Positions 15,676 to 25,064 are shown, counted from the first letter of the stretch. The stretch: DNA of 40,189 nt from HGM04593 sp964458275 (GCA_964458275.1 CAYWIE010000020.1:1-40189); one strand, 5' to 3'. Notes: generated by a model from the letters alone, not told the origin. Made by a program: numbers and translations.

Positions 15676-17403
15676 TTATGATAGTTTTTCTACCCATCCG
15701 GCAACATCGTTTACCGAGGGAGTAGTGTAGTTGAGTTTATACTTTTTGTTTATGCCTCCAATCTCCTGCTGTATCTTCTGGGCGTTGCCGTCCTTGAGGT
15801 CTGATACAAGGTTGTAGCCGGCTTTCTGCAATACGGGTACCCACTCTTCTGGTATGCCTATTGCCGTAAATGCCGATGCGGGGTCTTTGGGGATTTTCTT
15901 TTCGGGGCGCATCTGCGGGAAGAAGAGCACTTCCTGTATGGCTACCTGTCCGGTCATGAGCATGGCGAGGCGGTCCATTCCTATACCCATTCCCGATGTG
16001 GGGGGCATTCCGTATTCAAGCGCGCGTACGAAGTCCTGGTCGATGAACATTGCTTCGTCATCTCCCTTTTCGCTAAGACGCAACTGCTCCTGGAAACGCT
16101 CTGCCTGGTCGATGGGGTCGTTGAGCTCGCTGTATGCATTGCAGAGCTCTTTGCCGTTTACCATAAGCTCGAAACGCTCTGTGAGGTCGGGGTTCTCGCG
16201 GTGGCGCTTGCAGAGGGGCGACATTTCGATGGGGTAGTCGGTGATGAATGTGGGCTGTATGTAGTTGCCTTCGCAGAACTCGCCGAATATTTCGTCGATG
16301 AGCTTGCCTTTGCCCATTGTTTCGTCAACCTCCATCTTAAGCTCCTTGCAGATTGCAAAAATCTCCTCTTCGCTCTTGCCGTTGAGGTCGTAGCCTGTGA
16401 ATTCCTTGATGGCTTCGAGCATGGGCACGCGACGGAAGGGAGCTTTGAAGCTGATAGTGTTGTCGCCTACTTTCACTTCGGTGGTGCCGTTCACATCGAG
16501 GGCTATCTTTTCGAGCATCTGCTCTGTGAAGTTCATCATCCAGTTGTAGTCTTTGTAGGCTACATATATCTCCATACATGTAAATTCGGGATTGTGTGTA
16601 CGGTCCATACCCTCGTTGCGGAAGTTTTTCGAGAATTCATAAACTCCTTCGAATCCGCCTACGATGAGCCGTTTCAGATAAAGTTCGTTGGCTATACGCA
16701 GATAGAAAGGTATGTCGAGTGCATTGTGGTGGGTGATGAACGGACGTGCTGCTGCTCCGCCGGGGATTGACTGCAATACGGGAGTCTCTACCTCCATATA
16801 GCCTTTGGAGTTGAAGAATTCGCGCATAGAGTTGTATATCTTGTTGCGCTTGATGAATATCTCTTTTACATCATCGTTTACAACAAGGTCTACATAGCGC
16901 TGGCGGTAACGCAGTTCTGGGTCTTCGAACTTGTCGTATGCCACGCCGTCCTTGTATTTCACGATGGGGAGGGGACGGATGCTCTTGGAGAGTACGGTCA
17001 GCTCCTTGGCATGTACTGTAATTTCGCCTGTCTGTGTGCGGAACACGAAGCCTTTTATTCCTACAAAGTCGCCAATGTCGAGCAGACGTTTGAAAACGAC
17101 ATTGTAGCCGTCCTTGTTTTCTCCGGGGCAGATGTCGTCGCGGGTGATGTATACCTGTATGCGACCTTTAGAGTCCTGCAGTTCTATGAATGATGCCTTG
17201 CCCATTACACGGCGGCTCATCAAACGTCCGGCTATGCAGACCTGTCGCGGTTCGTCTTCGTCCTTGAACTCTGCTATGATGTCTGTAGAGAATGCGTTTG
17301 TGGGGTATTCTGCTGCGGGGTAGGGTTCAATGCCCATGTTGCGCAGTTCGTTAAGTGATTCGCGACGGAAAATTTCTTGTTCGCTCAGTTCCAGTATATT
17401 CAT
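15676..17403 (-). CDS. lysS: Lysyl-tRNA synthetase, class II
   Basis: A 575-residue cytosolic enzyme charging tRNA-Lys. An N-terminal OB-fold anticodon-binding domain (about 55-160, VCIAGRLMSRRVMGKASFIEL) is followed by the class II core with motif 2 (FRNEGMDRTHNPEFTCMEIY) and motif 3 (GMGIGMDRLAML). About 70 residues follow motif 3 and end in DVAGWVEKLS, making the protein longer than the roughly 500-residue enzymes of other bacteria; such a tail is usual in Bacteroidetes. It lies 30 nt after the decarboxylase gene and 2 nt before gpsA. Confidence 0.97.
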   Translation of the reverse strand: MNILELSEQEIFRRESLNELRNMGIEPYPAAEYPTNAFSTDIIAEFKDEDEPRQVCIAGRLMSRRVMGKASFIELQDSKGRIQVYITRDDICPGENKDGYNVVFKRLLDIGDFVGIKGFVFRTQTGEITVHAKELTVLSKSIRPLPIVKYKDGVAYDKFEDPELRYRQRYVDLVVNDDVKEIFIKRNKIYNSMREFFNSKGYMEVETPVLQSIPGGAAARPFITHHNALDIPFYLRIANELYLKRLIVGGFEGVYEFSKNFRNEGMDRTHNPEFTCMEIYVAYKDYNWMMNFTEQMLEKIALDVNGTTEVKVGDNTISFKAPFRRVPMLEAIKEFTGYDLNGKSEEEIFAICKELKMEVDETMGKGKLIDEIFGEFCEGNYIQPTFITDYPIEMSPLCKRHRENPDLTERFELMVNGKELCNAYSELNDPIDQAERFQEQLRLSEKGDDEAMFIDQDFVRALEYGMPPTSGMGIGMDRLAMLMTGQVAIQEVLFFPQMRPEKKIPKDPASAFTAIGIPEEWVPVLQKAGYNLVSDLKDGNAQKIQQEIGGINKKYKLNYTTPSVNDVAGWVEKLS

Positions 17404-17433
17404 TGCTGTATATGTTTTTCGTTTATTCTTACT

Positions 17434-18372
17434 CTATTTGATTATTCTTTTGAAGTAGTCTATTGTGCGTTGCAATCCTTCTGCCAATTGTATTTCAGGC
17501 TGCCATCCGTTAAGCTCTTTGCGGGCTATGCTTATGTCGGGCTTGCGCTGGCGCGGATCGTCTTGTGGCAGGGGACGGAAGATAATCTTTGACTTCGAGC
17601 CTGTCAGTTCTATCACCTTCTCGGCAAGTTCCAGCATGGTGAATTCTCCGGGATTGCCTATGTTTACAGGACCGGTGAAGCTGTCTCCGGTGTTCATCAT
17701 TCTTATCATGCCCTCTACAAGGTCGTCGACATATTGGAAACTGCGTGTCTGTTTGCCGTCGCCGTATATTGTTATGTCTTCGTTCCTTAGTGCTTGTACA
17801 ATGAAGTTGGATACGACTCTGCCGTCGTTCATGCTCATGCGGGGACCATAGGTGTTGAATATGCGTACAATCTTTATGCGCAGGTTGTTCTGTCTGTGGT
17901 AGTCCATGAACAATGTCTCGGCACAGCGTTTGCCCTCGTCGTAGCAAGAGCGTATGCCTATGGGGTTTACGTTGCCCCAATAGCTCTCCACCTGCGGGTG
18001 GATGGTCGGGTCGCCGTAGACTTCGCTTGTGGATGCCTGCAATATCTTGGCGCGCACCTGCTTGGCGAGTCCGAGCATATTCATCGAACCTATCACACAG
18101 GTCTGTATTGTCTTTACTGCGTCGTACTGATAGTGTACGGGCGATGCAGGGCAGGCGAGATTGTATATTTCGTCTACTTCGGCTGTGTAGGGCTTGGTGA
18201 TGTCGTGGCGCACAAGTTCGAAGTGGTCGTTGCCTATCAGGTGGCGTATGTTGTCTTTGCTGCCTGTAAAGTAGTTGTCGAGGCATATTACATCGTTGCC
18301 TTCGTTAAGTAGGCGCTCGCATAGATGTGAGCCGATGAAGCCTGCTCCTCCTGTTACAAGTATTCGTTTCAT
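17434..18372 (-). CDS. UDP-glucuronate decarboxylase (UDP-xylose synthase type)
   Basis: A 312-residue extended short-chain dehydrogenase/reductase that fits UDP-glucuronic acid decarboxylase, forming UDP-xylose for surface glycans. The NAD-binding GGAGFIGSHL, the catalytic STSEVYG serine, YDEGKR (YxxxK) and the family-typical NLACPASPVHYQ, RIFNTYGPRM and DDPRQRKPDI blocks support this over other epimerases. It lies 64 nt after the coiled-coil gene and 30 nt before lysS. No glycan locus surrounds it. Confidence 0.92.
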   Translation of the reverse strand: MKRILVTGGAGFIGSHLCERLLNEGNDVICLDNYFTGSKDNIRHLIGNDHFELVRHDITKPYTAEVDEIYNLACPASPVHYQYDAVKTIQTCVIGSMNMLGLAKQVRAKILQASTSEVYGDPTIHPQVESYWGNVNPIGIRSCYDEGKRCAETLFMDYHRQNNLRIKIVRIFNTYGPRMSMNDGRVVSNFIVQALRNEDITIYGDGKQTRSFQYVDDLVEGMIRMMNTGDSFTGPVNIGNPGEFTMLELAEKVIELTGSKSKIIFRPLPQDDPRQRKPDISIARKELNGWQPEIQLAEGLQRTIDYFKRIIK

Positions 18373-18436
18373 TTTCTTGGAAACTGTTTAATTTTTGTTT
18401 AAAATATTTTTGTCATTGCGAAAGTGGTTCCGGCTC

Positions 18437-19321
18437 TTATTTTTTTATCGTGAAATTCTGGGAACCTATCATGTTGCCGTCCGCAAAGATATGTACTTTA
18501 TAGGTGCCGGCCTGAAGGAACTCTTCTATATCCCAGTATACGGTTACCTGCTGTTCCTCGCCGTTGTATTCGATATATTTCTTTATCGAATATTTCAACT
18601 CTTTGTTCTCATATGCGAAGAGGTCGCTTGCATTTTTGCATAGTACATCTTCGTCAGGTTTGAGTATTCGTACATAAATAGCTTTCTCGCCGGTCTCGGT
18701 GGTTATATTCTTTGCGATGGTGAAACCGATTGCAAGTTTTTTTGCATCCTTGATTTTCTTCGCCTCTTTGCCGTTTTTCTTGAGAGGCTTGAGTGTGATG
18801 CCTATCGCGTCGAGCTGTGAAGCAAGATTCACCTTTTTGGTGAGATTCTCTTTCTCTTCTTCTATCTTGTCTATCTTGCGCGATGCTTCGCTGTATCGTG
18901 CTTTCACTCTCTTGTTCTCTTTTTGCAGTTCCTCGTTCAGTCTGTTCAGAGAGTCTATCTGCACTACATAGCTGCGCAGCACGGCGCGTACTGTCTTAAG
19001 CTCTTTTTTCAATCGGGTGATTTCGGCTGCATCGGTGGCTTTTGTCTGGCGGAGCTCTTCGAGCAGCTGTTGGGTTTTCAGTTTCTCTTGTTCGAGCTTG
19101 TCTTGCAAAGAGTCGTTGGTGATGCGTATCTGCAACTCGTCGTACTGTGTGGCGAAACTCGAATATTCGTTTTCGAGTTCCTCTTTTTCGAGTGCAAAGA
19201 GTTCCTGCATCTCTTCATTCTGTTTTCGGCTGTCCATAAGCATTACGCCGAGGATGATTGCTGCTATGAGCAGCAGCGCCGAAACAGAAATGAATGTTAT
19301 TTTTTGTTTGTCTAACGTCAT
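18437..19321 (-). CDS. Membrane-anchored coiled-coil protein of unknown function
   Basis: A 294-residue protein I cannot assign to a named family. One N-terminal membrane helix (about residues 9-29) is followed by a long heptad-like coiled coil (about 33-170, rich in E, K, L and Q) and a C-terminal beta-rich domain (about 190-294; KAIYVRILKPDEDVL, QQVTVYWDIEEFLQAGTYKVHIFADG). The topology suggests a periplasmic coiled coil ending in an immunoglobulin-like fold, possibly a spacer or scaffold. It starts 13 nt after the valS stop, so it is probably co-transcribed with valS. Confidence 0.7.
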   Translation of the reverse strand: MTLDKQKITFISVSALLLIAAIILGVMLMDSRKQNEEMQELFALEKEELENEYSSFATQYDELQIRITNDSLQDKLEQEKLKTQQLLEELRQTKATDAAEITRLKKELKTVRAVLRSYVVQIDSLNRLNEELQKENKRVKARYSEASRKIDKIEEEKENLTKKVNLASQLDAIGITLKPLKKNGKEAKKIKDAKKLAIGFTIAKNITTETGEKAIYVRILKPDEDVLCKNASDLFAYENKELKYSIKKYIEYNGEEQQVTVYWDIEEFLQAGTYKVHIFADGNMIGSQNFTIKK

Positions 19322-19334
19322 TTGTTACAGATGT

Positions 19335-22085
19335 TTAGTTTGATAATTTCTTTATGTTCTCTTTGAGCATTGCTATCTTTTCGTTGGCATCTGACTGTTT
19401 CTTCTTTTCAGCCTCTATAACCTTTTCGGGGGCTTTGCCTACGAAGTTGGGGTTGCTCAGTTTGGCTTCAACCTTTTTGAGGAAACCTTCGAGATATGCG
19501 AGCTCTTCCTGCAGCTTGGCAATTTCGGCATCTTTGTCGATAAGCGTACCTAACGGTACAGCGTATTCTGTGGTGCCTACGCGGAACGAAGCTGCTGTGC
19601 TGTCGGCTGTCGGTACATAGTCGATTGATGTCAGTTCTGCCATCTTTGCAAGTATGCTCTCGGTGCCTTTTATCGGCGCGTCGCCGACTATCTGCAATGT
19701 CAACGGTGTGCGGGGCGATATGTTCTTCTGTGTGCGTATTGCTCTGATGTTTGTGATAACCTCTTTTGTAGCTTCAATCTTGTCAGTCAGCTGTTTGTCG
19801 TAGGGACGGAGCAGGTCGATGATGTTTTGTGTCATCAGGCTTTCACCCTCTTTGCGATCATAGAGTGATTGCCACAGCTCTTCTGTGATGAATGGCATGA
19901 AAGGGTGGAGCAGACGCAACAGGTCGTTGAAGAAGCCCAGTGTTGCTTCGTAGGTTGCTTTGTCGATGGGTGAACCGTATGCGGGCTTTACCATTTCGAG
20001 GTACCATGCCGAGAATTCGTCCCAAAATAGTGTGTAGACGCTCATGAGAGCCTCGCTTATGCGGTACTTGCCGAAGAGGTCTTCGATTTCTGCGGTTTTT
20101 TGTGCGAGTGTGGCTTTGAACCATTCTATCGCTATTGCCGAACTTTCGGGCTGTGTGATTTCGGAACTTACGTTCCAGCCTTTCACAAGGCGGAATGCGT
20201 TCCATATCTTGTTGCAGAAGTTACGTCCTTGTTCGCACAGTGATTCGTCGAAGAGTATGTCGTTGCCGGCGGGGGCCGAGAGCATGATACCCATGCGTAC
20301 GCCATCGGCTCCGTATTGTGCTATCAGTTCGAGCGGGTCGGGGCTGTTGCCAAGCGATTTGCTCATCTTGCGTCCTAATTTGTCGCGTACAATACCGGTG
20401 AAATATACGTTGCGGAAGGGCATTTCGCTATTGTATTCGTATCCTGCCATTATCATGCGGGCTACCCAGAAGAATATGATGTCGGGACCGGTTACAAGGT
20501 CGGCTGTGGGGTAGTAGTAGCTTATCTCCTTGTTTCCGGGGTTGCGTATGCCGTCGAACAGTGAGATGGGCCACAACCATGAGCTGAACCATGTGTCGAG
20601 GGCATCTTCATCCTGCATCAGTTGGCAGGCGGTGATGTTTTCGTAGCCTTCTATCTTTCTTGCGAGCTCAACGGCTTCTTCTATGGTCTCTGCAACCACG
20701 AATTTCTCTTCTGCTCCTTCTGCTGTTGGCAGGAAGTAAGCGGGTATGCGGTGTCCCCACCAAAGCTGGCGGCTGATGCACCAGTCCTGGATGTTCTCGA
20801 GCCAGTTCTTGTATGTTGTCTTGTATTTGGTAGGGTAGAACTTGAGACGGTCTTCCATTACAGGGGGCAGGGCAATGTCTGCAAAGTGTTGCATGCTGAG
20901 GAACCATTGCATGCAGAGACGGGGTTCTACTGCGGTGTCGGCATTGCGTTCGCTGTATCCGACTTTGTTTACATAGTCTTCGACCTTTTCGAGAAGTTCT
21001 GCTGCTGCAAGGTCTTTTACTATTTGCTTGCGCACATCCATGCGGTCCATGCCTATGTACATTCCTGCCTCTTCGCTCAGTGTGCCGTCGGGGTTGAAGA
21101 TGTCTATCGTGTCGAGATTGTGTTTCTTGCCCAACATGTAGTCGTTGGTGTCGTGTGCGGGAGTTACTTTCAGACATCCTGTACCGAACTCTATCTCAAC
21201 GTAACGGTCTTCGATTACTGGTATCGAGCGGCCAACGAGGGGTACGATAACTCTTTTTCCCTTGAGCCAGCTGTTCTTGGGGTCTTTGGGGTTGATGCAC
21301 ATTGCTGTGTCGCCCATGATTGTTTCGGGACGGGTGGTGGCAACTACTGCGTAGCGGCGTCCGTTCGCATCGCGGTGGAGTATCTGGTGCTTCACTGTCG
21401 GGTCGAACGGTGCTTCGGGAGCAAGTGTTACTGCTCCATCTTCTTCGCCATCTGTGCTGTCGGGGGCTTCATCCACATAATATTTAAGATAGTAGAGCTT
21501 GCTCTTCTCCTCTTTGTAGATTACCTCTTCGTTGCTGAGTGCGGTCTGTGCTTTGGGGTCCCAATTTACCATGCGCAGTCCGCGGTATATGAGACCTTTG
21601 TTGTAAAGGTCGCAGAATACTTTGATTACGCTTGCGCTGCGTGTCTCGTCCATTGTGAACGATGTACGGTCCCAATCGCATGATGCGCCCAGTTTGCGCA
21701 ATTGCTTGAGTATGATGCCGCCGTGCTCTTCGGTCCATGCCCATGCGTGTTTTAGGAATTCTTCGCGTGTGAGGTCGCTTTTCTTGATGCCCTGCTCGGC
21801 GAGCTTCTTCACCACTTTGGCTTCTGTGGCTATTGAAGCATGGTCGGTGCCGGGAACCCAGCAGGCATTCTTGCCCATCATGCGGGCATGGCGGATGAGT
21901 ATGTCTTGTATGGTATTGTTGAGCATGTGTCCCATGTGAAGTACTCCGGTTACGTTGGGGGGAGGTATCACAATCGTGTATGGCTCTCTTGCGTCGGGCT
22001 CGGAGTGGAACAGATTGTGCTTCATCCAATATTCGTACCATTTCTCTTCTACTTCTGCGGGATTGTATTTGCTTGCTAAACTCAT
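19335..22085 (-). CDS. valS: Valyl-tRNA synthetase
   Basis: A 916-residue class I enzyme that charges tRNA-Val and edits misactivated threonine. The HIGH motif is HMGH (50-53), with KMSKS at 573-577. The CP1 editing domain (about 190-345, including VVATTRPETIMGDTAM and TPAHDTNDY) and the C-terminal ValRS coiled-coil arm (LQEELAYLEGFLKKVEAKLSN) are intact. An acidic insertion near 202-212 (PDSTDGEEDG) lies just before the editing domain. It is the first gene of the eight-gene minus-strand run; the divergent mazG lies 111 bp away. Confidence 0.97.
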   Translation of the reverse strand: MSLASKYNPAEVEEKWYEYWMKHNLFHSEPDAREPYTIVIPPPNVTGVLHMGHMLNNTIQDILIRHARMMGKNACWVPGTDHASIATEAKVVKKLAEQGIKKSDLTREEFLKHAWAWTEEHGGIILKQLRKLGASCDWDRTSFTMDETRSASVIKVFCDLYNKGLIYRGLRMVNWDPKAQTALSNEEVIYKEEKSKLYYLKYYVDEAPDSTDGEEDGAVTLAPEAPFDPTVKHQILHRDANGRRYAVVATTRPETIMGDTAMCINPKDPKNSWLKGKRVIVPLVGRSIPVIEDRYVEIEFGTGCLKVTPAHDTNDYMLGKKHNLDTIDIFNPDGTLSEEAGMYIGMDRMDVRKQIVKDLAAAELLEKVEDYVNKVGYSERNADTAVEPRLCMQWFLSMQHFADIALPPVMEDRLKFYPTKYKTTYKNWLENIQDWCISRQLWWGHRIPAYFLPTAEGAEEKFVVAETIEEAVELARKIEGYENITACQLMQDEDALDTWFSSWLWPISLFDGIRNPGNKEISYYYPTADLVTGPDIIFFWVARMIMAGYEYNSEMPFRNVYFTGIVRDKLGRKMSKSLGNSPDPLELIAQYGADGVRMGIMLSAPAGNDILFDESLCEQGRNFCNKIWNAFRLVKGWNVSSEITQPESSAIAIEWFKATLAQKTAEIEDLFGKYRISEALMSVYTLFWDEFSAWYLEMVKPAYGSPIDKATYEATLGFFNDLLRLLHPFMPFITEELWQSLYDRKEGESLMTQNIIDLLRPYDKQLTDKIEATKEVITNIRAIRTQKNISPRTPLTLQIVGDAPIKGTESILAKMAELTSIDYVPTADSTAASFRVGTTEYAVPLGTLIDKDAEIAKLQEELAYLEGFLKKVEAKLSNPNFVGKAPEKVIEAEKKKQSDANEKIAMLKENIKKLSN

Positions 22086-22140
22086 AGCTTGTAATGTTTG
22101 TATTTGATGATTCTTGTATTTGTAAAATAAATATTAACTG

Positions 22141-22148
22141 CAAAGTTA
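22141..22148 (-). promoter_or_regulatory. -7 element for valS
   Basis: The minus strand reads TAACTTTG, an exact TAnnTTTG match, 55 nt upstream of the valS start. It lies at the position expected for the -33 box of the opposing mazG promoter, so the two promoters overlap. No strong -33 TTTG is visible. Confidence 0.55.
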
Positions 22149-22168
22149 ATCTATATTATTAAATTAAT

Positions 22169-22176
22169 TACATTTG
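22169..22176 (+). promoter_or_regulatory. -7 element for mazG
   Basis: TACATTTG matches TAnnTTTG exactly, 20 nt upstream of the mazG start codon, giving a very short leader of about 14 nt. The expected -33 region (about 22145-22149) is not TTTG and overlaps the valS -7 box. Confidence 0.55.
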
Positions 22177-22196
22177 CACCCGAAAAATTAAGAATT

Positions 22197-22988
22197 ATGC
22201 ATAGCAGAAATGAAATTTTAACGGCTTTCAGCCGTTTTTTGGATGTTCTTGACGAACTTCGCGAGAAGTGTCCGTGGGATAGAAAACAGACTAATGAAAG
22301 TCTGCGTCCCAATACTCTTGAGGAGGTCTATGAGCTTTCCGAGGCGTTGATTAACGACGACACACAGGATATTTGCAAGGAGTTGGGCGATGTTGCTCTT
22401 CATGTGGCTTTTTATGCGAAGATTGCTTCTGAGAAGGGACAGTTTGATATGAAGGATGTCTTTGATCGTCTCTGCGAGAAGCTTATCTATCGCCATCCTC
22501 ATGTCTTCGGCACTGCGCAAGCCGAGACTGCCGGTGAGGTGTGCAAGAATTGGGAGCAGTTGAAATTGAGAGAGAAAGGCGGCAACAAGAGCCTGCTCAG
22601 TGGTGTGCCTGTCTCCATGCCTTCGCTTATCAAGGCTTACCGCATGCAGGAGAAGGCAGCAAATGTGGGCTTCGATTGGGAGAATAAGGAGGATGTCTGG
22701 GGCAAGGTTGCCGAGGAGTTGCAGGAGTTGCGTGTTGAGATGGAGCGTGGCGATGCTGCTGCATCTGAGGCTGAGTTCGGCGATTTTGTTTTCAGCCTTG
22801 TCAATGCTGCCCGTCTTTATGGTATAAACCCCGATAATGCTTTGGAATTGACAAATAAGAAGTTCTACAATCGTTTTTCGTTTATCGAGCAACGTGCTAA
22901 GGAGCAGGGCAAGGCTCTTAGAGATATGACTTTAGGCGAAATGGATGATTTGTGGAACGAGGCGAAGCGAGCAGAGAGAGGTGAATGA
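22197..22988 (+). CDS. mazG: MazG nucleoside triphosphate pyrophosphohydrolase
   Basis: A 263-residue house-cleaning enzyme that hydrolyses (d)NTPs to NMP and pyrophosphate. It has the duplicated MazG fold: the first domain has CPWDRKQTNESLRPNTLEEVYELSEAL and KELGDVALHVAFYAKIA; the second has KAANVGFDWENKEDVWGKVAEELQEL and EAEFGDFVFSLVNAARLYGI. The EExxE and ExxD metal-binding residues are visible in both halves. Single gene with its own promoter, ending at a shared terminator. Confidence 0.95.
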   Translation: MHSRNEILTAFSRFLDVLDELREKCPWDRKQTNESLRPNTLEEVYELSEALINDDTQDICKELGDVALHVAFYAKIASEKGQFDMKDVFDRLCEKLIYRHPHVFGTAQAETAGEVCKNWEQLKLREKGGNKSLLSGVPVSMPSLIKAYRMQEKAANVGFDWENKEDVWGKVAEELQELRVEMERGDAAASEAEFGDFVFSLVNAARLYGINPDNALELTNKKFYNRFSFIEQRAKEQGKALRDMTLGEMDDLWNEAKRAERGE

Positions 22989-23022
22989 TTATTTTTGAAT
23001 ACGTTACAATCAATAAACAACA

Positions 23023-23052
23023 AAAAAATGAGTCCCGCGGGACTCATTTTTT
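23023..23052. terminator. Bidirectional terminator between mazG and the GH2 gene
   Basis: A perfect 30-bp palindrome centred on CCCGCGGG with A-runs on the left arm and T-runs on the right, so each strand ends the stem in U-rich sequence. It sits 34 nt after mazG and 19 nt after the GH2 stop, so it can serve both. Confidence 0.85.
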
Positions 23053-23071
23053 GTTGGAGAATATCAAATCA

Positions 23072-24910
23072 TTATTTCTTTGATTTCTTGTAATCAGCCT
23101 TCATCTTGATGAACCATGCGGGCTCTTTGCCGAAGATGGCTTTCAGCTTAGCAGCGTCGAACTTAGCTGAACGGTCGTAGTTGTAAATACCATTCTGCTC
23201 CTGCTCTACGTCTGTGAGCTGTGTATATGTGTAACCTGACATGTAGTCGAAGCTGAGGAGAGTATCTGTCAATGCAGCAAGACGTGTGTAGAATTCTTCT
23301 TCTGTCTTGGGACCTGTACCGTAACCCCATGTGTTGGCTGCATACTGCTTGCCTACTACCCATTTGATGCCACCGTACTCGTCGAGCAAGTAGGGCTGAC
23401 CTGAATATTTAGCTTCGCGCTCGATGTTGAGTGTGGGAACTTCGCCCTCTTTCTTGATGGTGAGTCTCTCTTTCAACTTAGCTGCATCCTGCTCATAGTT
23501 GTGGTATGACCAGATGTCGCTCTTTACGTGGTAACCGCCGCTGGTGTCGTGGCAAGGACGGTAGTCGAGGCTCTTTGTGAGGTCATATATGTCGCTGAGC
23601 AATCTGTCGTGGAAACGTGCTGCTTCTGAGTTAGCGGGACGGCCCCATGTCTCGTTGAAGGGAGTCCATGTGATGATAGAGGGGTGGTTGCGGTCGCGGA
23701 TAACAACCTCTTTCCACTCTGTGAGGAAGTTGCGTGCTGCAACATTGCTGCTTACATTAACGCCCCAGCTTCCAGCCTCGCCCCATGTGAGGTAACCGAG
23801 TTTGTCAGCCCAATAGTGGAAACGCTCTTCGAATACTTTCTGGTGGAGACGTGCGCTGTTGAAACCAACGCTCATGCTGAGCTCGATGTCTTTCTTTAAA
23901 GCCTCGTCTGTGGGTGCTGTCCATACTCCGTCAGGATAGAAGCCCTGGTCGAGAACCATGCGGAGGTAGAGGGGTTCGTTGTTGAGGAAGAGACGGTTGC
24001 CTTCGATGTGAATCTTACGCATACCTGCATATGCCACAACCTTGTCAACGATGTTGCCTTCTGCATCTACTACTTCATATTCGAGGTCGTAGAGGAAGGG
24101 GCTTTCGGGTGACCATGTCTTTGCTTTCTTTACAGGAACGATAATTGTCATGGGTGTAGAAGCCTTTGCGCTCTTCTTAGCCACAACCTTGTTGCCGTCT
24201 TTTACCTTTACATTGAATGTAAGTCCTTTCTCCAGAGCATAGAACTTGGGCTCCATGATGAAAGAGCTGTTGTCGAGGTCGGGTTTTACATAAACCTCCT
24301 GAAGACCTGTGGGAGCTACAGCCTCCATCCATACTGTCTGCCAGATACCTGTTGTACGTGTGTAGTGGCAACCGGCTGAGTAGTAGTTTGTACACTGTTT
24401 ACCGCCTGTCTGCTCACCTGAACGGAGGTCATCCTTAACCCATACAACGATGTTTGCTTTTTCACCTGCTTTAACATAGCGTGTGATATCTACGCTGAAT
24501 GATGAAGAACCACCCCAGTGACGTCCGGCGAGTGAACCGTTAACGTAGATTGCGCTGAAATAGTCAACACCACCGAAGTTGAGAAGGATTTTCTTGCCAT
24601 CCCATGCTGCGGGGATTTCTGCTGCACGGTGATACCACATTGAGTTGATGAAGTCTTTGTACTCAACACCTGAGAGCTTGCTTTCGGGGCAGAAAGGCAC
24701 TGTGATGTTGTTCTCGAAGCCTTTAGACTTCTGCAAGCCGCGTGTGAGGCCTGATTCACCAAAGTCGAACACGTATGTCCATGTACCGTTGAGGTTTACC
24801 CAATTGTCGCGTACGAACTGGGGACGCGGGTGTTCGGGACGGGGAATTGATGTCTGAGCAAACATTGTTGCAGCAAACAAGAATGCAAATAATGCACTGA
24901 TGAGTCTCAT
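23072..24910 (-). CDS. Glycoside hydrolase family 2 enzyme, secreted
   Basis: A 612-residue exported GH2 enzyme, probably a periplasmic beta-glycosidase (beta-galactosidase, beta-glucuronidase or similar). A signal peptide (about 1-19, ending MFAQ) precedes the sugar-binding jelly roll (WVNLNGTWTYVFDFGE; VDYFSAIYVNGSLAGRHWGG), an immunoglobulin-like domain (about 195-295) and the TIM barrel. E420 in FNETWG is the likely acid/base and E511 in LLDEYGG the likely nucleophile. It lacks the C-terminal domains of LacZ. No SusCD pair or regulator flanks it, so the substrate is open. Confidence 0.9.
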   Translation of the reverse strand: MRLISALFAFLFAATMFAQTSIPRPEHPRPQFVRDNWVNLNGTWTYVFDFGESGLTRGLQKSKGFENNITVPFCPESKLSGVEYKDFINSMWYHRAAEIPAAWDGKKILLNFGGVDYFSAIYVNGSLAGRHWGGSSSFSVDITRYVKAGEKANIVVWVKDDLRSGEQTGGKQCTNYYSAGCHYTRTTGIWQTVWMEAVAPTGLQEVYVKPDLDNSSFIMEPKFYALEKGLTFNVKVKDGNKVVAKKSAKASTPMTIIVPVKKAKTWSPESPFLYDLEYEVVDAEGNIVDKVVAYAGMRKIHIEGNRLFLNNEPLYLRMVLDQGFYPDGVWTAPTDEALKKDIELSMSVGFNSARLHQKVFEERFHYWADKLGYLTWGEAGSWGVNVSSNVAARNFLTEWKEVVIRDRNHPSIITWTPFNETWGRPANSEAARFHDRLLSDIYDLTKSLDYRPCHDTSGGYHVKSDIWSYHNYEQDAAKLKERLTIKKEGEVPTLNIEREAKYSGQPYLLDEYGGIKWVVGKQYAANTWGYGTGPKTEEEFYTRLAALTDTLLSFDYMSGYTYTQLTDVEQEQNGIYNYDRSAKFDAAKLKAIFGKEPAWFIKMKADYKKSKK

Positions 24911-25004
24911 AGATTTTTTAATTAAGTTAATATTAAAGTAATTTGTTTATTTACAATGTGTGTCAGCCATTTGGCTGAGGGTCCTTTTTCTCTTTGTCTA
25001 TAAC

Positions 25005-25029
25005 GCAAAATGTTAATTTTGCAAAATTA
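25005..25029 (-). promoter_or_regulatory. Hairpin and -7 box between hpt and the GH2 gene
   Basis: GCAAAAT (25005-25011) and ATTTTGC (25016-25022) form a 7-bp stem, and the minus strand reads TAATTTTG at 25029-25022, an exact TAnnTTTG match overlapping it. This is the likely GH2 promoter, giving a leader of about 105 nt. That leader holds a second small stem TCAGCC/GGCTGA at 24963-24978. Confidence 0.4.
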
Positions 25030-25064
25030 TATAAAGTTTTGTGATTTCAGAAACCGCTCAACTC

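Noticed and set aside
17794..18312. 172-codon plus-strand open frame
   Set aside because: Antisense to the UDP-glucuronate decarboxylase gene, with shadow-frame composition.
20622..21683. 353-codon open frame on the plus strand
   Set aside because: It lies antisense inside valS, has a Cys/Val/Phe-rich composition typical of a shadow frame, and matches no family I know; valS is certain.
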